The notes under the pieces: generated by a model
What the model saw: the letters and a program-made list of their open reading frames with translations, nothing else
Told to the model about the DNA's origin: nothing
The model's database searches: none
Shown here: in pieces, positions 5,676-7,349 of the stretch
How the letters are laid out: the number at the start of each line of letters is the position of its first letter
Position numbering within the stretch: position 1 is the first letter of the stretch
Source: Accumulibacter sp.
GTDB taxonomy: Bacteria > Pseudomonadota > Gammaproteobacteria > Burkholderiales > Rhodocyclaceae
DNA length: 7,349 bases
Assembly: GCA_003538495.1 (NCBI GenBank)
Contig: DPSD01000203.1
Span: 1 to 7,349 of the forward strand
Direction: 5' to 3'
Program-made: the position numbers and the translations under genes

Positions 5676-6426
5676 GACCAGGAAATATCCGGGCTGGGCG
5701 ATGTTCGCCGCGATGATCGGGCTGCTCGTTTTTCTCTGGGGGATGGCGCTGCCGCTCGCCGCGGCACCGGCGCCGATCGGCCTGGCGGCGCAGCAATTCG
5801 CAGACGGGGCCAGGATCACCGTCGGCCTGACGTTGATCGCCGGCGTCGCCGGGGTCGTGATCGGTGTCCTCGCCGGACTCGGCAAGCTATCCCGTTTCTG
5901 GCCACTGCGCTGGCTGTGCGACAGCTATGTCTGGCTGATCCGCGGTACGCCTTTGCTGTTGCAGATTCTGTTCGTCTGGCTGGCGTTTCCGGAGATCATG
6001 CCGGAGGGCGTCGAGCTGTCCGACTTTGCCTGTGCCGCGATTGCCCTGTCGCTGAACATCGGGGCGTACAACACCGAATGCGTCCGCGCCGGCATTCTCG
6101 CGGTGCCGCATGGCCAGGTCGAAGCCGCGCGGGCACTCGGCCTGACGCCCTTTCAGACCTTCATGGACGTGGTGTTGCCGCAGAGCATGCGCGTCGCGCT
6201 GCCGGCTCTGGCCAACAACCTGGCGTCGCTGGTCAAGGATTCGTCGCTGGCTTACGCGATCAGCGTCGTCGAACTGACCATGGTCGGCTACCGGATCCAG
6301 GCCGAGAGCTATCAGCCGATCCCGGTGTTCATCACCATTGCCGCCATTTACCTGATCCTGACCACCGCGTTTACGACGCTCACGGCGGCGCTCGAAGCGC
6401 AGCTCGATGTTGGCCAGAAGCGTTAG
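5668..6426 (+). CDS. Polar amino-acid ABC transporter permease (HisM/GlnP type)
   Basis: This 252-residue inner-membrane protein forms the channel of the importer. Hydrophobic segments lie at about residues 11-33, 50-71, 87-107, 121-138, 178-200 and 217-240. Family landmarks are [10 protein letters not shown] (91-100), [11 protein letters not shown] (133-143) and the cytoplasmic EAA loop [20 protein letters not shown] (152-171), with Glu152, Gly158 and Pro171, which docks on the ATPase. Only one permease gene is present, so the channel is probably a homodimer, as in the GlnP-type systems. The start is set by the third copy of the ATGAACTG repeat; there is no good ribosome site just before it, so translation may be coupled to the binding-protein gene or to the mini-ORFs. 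The ATPase gene follows after 13 bases. Confidence 0.93.
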   Translation: MNWTRKYPGWAMFAAMIGLLVFLWGMALPLAAAPAPIGLAAQQFADGARITVGLTLIAGVAGVVIGVLAGLGKLSRFWPLRWLCDSYVWLIRGTPLLLQILFVWLAFPEIMPEGVELSDFACAAIALSLNIGAYNTECVRAGILAVPHGQVEAARALGLTPFQTFMDVVLPQSMRVALPALANNLASLVKDSSLAYAISVVELTMVGYRIQAESYQPIPVFITIAAIYLILTTAFTTLTAALEAQLDVGQKR

Positions 6427-6439
6427 CCAGGGCGATGAC

Positions 6440-7198
6440 ATGAACAGTGAGGCCACTCTCCGACCAATCATCGAAACGCGCAAGGTCGACAAGCGATTCG
6501 GTGCCTTCCATGCGCTCAAGGACGTTTCGGCGACCTTCTACGAGGGGCAGGTCACGGCCATTGTCGGGCCGTCCGGTTCGGGGAAGTCGACTTTCCTGCG
6601 CACGCTGAATCGCCTCGAAACGCATGATTCCGGCGAGATCATCATCGATGGCATCGTTCTCAACGACAATCTGAAGAATCTCGATGCCATTCGCCGCGAG
6701 GTAGGAATGGTTTTCCAGAGTTTCAATCTGTTCTCGCATCTGACGATCCTGCGCAACGTCGCGCTGGCGCCGATGCGCGTCCGCAAGATGCCCAGGGCAG
6801 CCGCCGAGGCCAAGGCGATGAACCTGCTCGAACGGGTTGGTCTGAAGACCCAGGCCAGCAAGTACCCGGTCCAGCTCTCCGGCGGCCAGCAGCAACGGGT
6901 GGCGATTGCGCGTGCCCTGGCGATGGACCCCAAGGTCCTGCTGTTTGACGAGCCGACCTCGGCGCTCGACCCGGAAATGGTCAACGAGGTTCTCGCCGTG
7001 ATGCGCGAACTGGCTTATAGTGGTATTACCATGCTGGTCGTCACCCACGAAATGGGCTTCGCGCGCGAAGTCGCCGATCGGATCATCTTCTTCGACGAAG
7101 GCGTGATTCTCGAAGACACCACCCCCGACAGCTTTTTCTCGAACCCTGACCACGATCGTGCCAAAGCCTTCCTGTCGCAGGTTCGGCACGGCTATTAA
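6440..7198 (+). CDS. Polar amino-acid ABC transporter ATP-binding protein (GlnQ/HisP type)
   Basis: From the ATG at 6440 the product has 252 residues, the usual family length. All ATPase motifs are intact: Walker [10 protein letters not shown] (43-51), Q-loop Gln93 in VFQSFNLF, signature LSGGQ (146-150), Walker B VLLFDE (166-171), D-loop SALD (174-177) and switch His203 in VTHEMGF. The early KVDKRFG and the H-E-M-G-F-A-R-E switch region are typical of polar amino-acid importers. It binds the EAA loop of the permease and powers import from the cytoplasmic face. The start is preceded by AGGG at 6429-6432 and lies 13 bases after the permease stop; an upstream in-frame ATG at 6407 would add 11 residues inside the permease gene and is less likely. 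It converges on the gene at the right edge. Confidence 0.95.
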   Translation: MNSEATLRPIIETRKVDKRFGAFHALKDVSATFYEGQVTAIVGPSGSGKSTFLRTLNRLETHDSGEIIIDGIVLNDNLKNLDAIRREVGMVFQSFNLFSHLTILRNVALAPMRVRKMPRAAAEAKAMNLLERVGLKTQASKYPVQLSGGQQQRVAIARALAMDPKVLLFDEPTSALDPEMVNEVLAVMRELAYSGITMLVVTHEMGFAREVADRIIFFDEGVILEDTTPDSFFSNPDHDRAKAFLSQVRHGY

Positions 7199-7205
7199 TG
7201 CGAAA

Positions 7206-7219
7206 GTCGCGTCAGCGAC
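7206..7219. terminator. Small hairpin between convergent genes, weak bidirectional terminator candidate
   Basis: GTCGC and GCGAC form a perfect 5-bp stem around the tetraloop GTCA. It starts eight bases after the ATPase stop; the loop contains the stop codon of the leftward gene. On the leftward strand three Ts follow. The stem is short and there is no real U tract, so termination here is only possible, not shown. Confidence 0.22.
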
Positions 7220-7349
7220 GCACAAATTGCCCAGCGAGAGTCAGCGGCGCGATCTGGACGACGACGATGCACACCAGAATCAGCGCGCAGCCCGCCATAC
7301 CGCTGGCGTTGAGGCGATCTCCCATGAGCAGGAAACCGAACAGCGCCGC
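7212..7349 (-). CDS. DMT/EamA-family membrane transporter, C-terminal fragment (runs off the right edge)
   Basis: Reading leftwards from the window edge, 45 codons end at a TGA (complement of 7212-7214). The peptide opens with AALFGFLLMGDRLNASG and continues as a hydrophobic helix (AGCALILVCIVVVQIAPL) before a short tail ending in FVRR. The pattern of a helix ending in L-x-G-D/E-x-L followed by G-x-x-L-I-x-x-G-I/V is how many drug/metabolite transporter (EamA) proteins finish, namely their last two membrane helices. These are inner-membrane exporters of metabolites or amino acids. The N-terminal eight helices lie outside the window, so substrate and completeness are unknown. The gene is convergent with the ABC ATPase gene, 13 bases away. 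Confidence 0.75.
   Translation of the reverse strand, partial: AALFGFLLMGDRLNASGMAGCALILVCIVVVQIAPLTLAGQFVRR

Noticed and set aside
4929..5885. Long leftward open frame (318 codons) opposite the binding-protein and permease genes
   Set aside because: It is antisense to two clearly identified ABC genes and has no recognisable protein features.

Overview
The window is high-GC bacterial DNA with short intergenic gaps, ATGA-type overlaps and Shine-Dalgarno sites of the AGGAG type. Protein style (an AcnA-type aconitase, polar amino-acid ABC genes, a TelA protein) suggests a proteobacterium, most likely a betaproteobacterium. That placement is inference from sequence style, not from a search.

Layout. 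At the left edge, reading leftwards, is the N-terminus of an aconitase (acnA, 128-1). A divergent gap of about 284 bases separates it from a rightward cluster at 413-4544: a TelA-family protein, a protein with two N-terminal membrane helices and a helical cytoplasmic domain, a possible 23-residue small ORF, a lipoprotein joining a solute-binding-like domain to a von Willebrand A (VWA) domain with a complete metal-binding site, and a small membrane-anchored protein resembling a shrunken VWA domain. The first junctions are ATGA overlaps, so these genes probably form one translationally coupled operon. The next 321 bases (4545-4865) hold a 27-codon remnant of a DJ-1/PfpI gene, an imperfect hairpin and a small palindrome.

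A second rightward operon, 4866-7198, encodes a complete polar amino-acid ABC importer: periplasmic binding protein, HisM-type permease and ATPase. The permease start lies in three tandem copies of ATGAACTG, the first two of which are start-Asn-stop mini-ORFs. At the right edge is the C-terminus of a leftward DMT/EamA-type transporter, convergent with the ATPase gene and 13 bases from it.

How they work together. The ABC genes are a standard importer. The most interesting part is the TelA cluster. TelA proteins are linked to tellurite and other stress resistance, but their biochemistry is unsettled. Here TelA and the two-helix protein would lie on the cytoplasmic side, and the two VWA-type proteins on the periplasmic side, each membrane-anchored. 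This suggests an envelope-spanning sensing or assembly system, but that is inference from gene order and topology.
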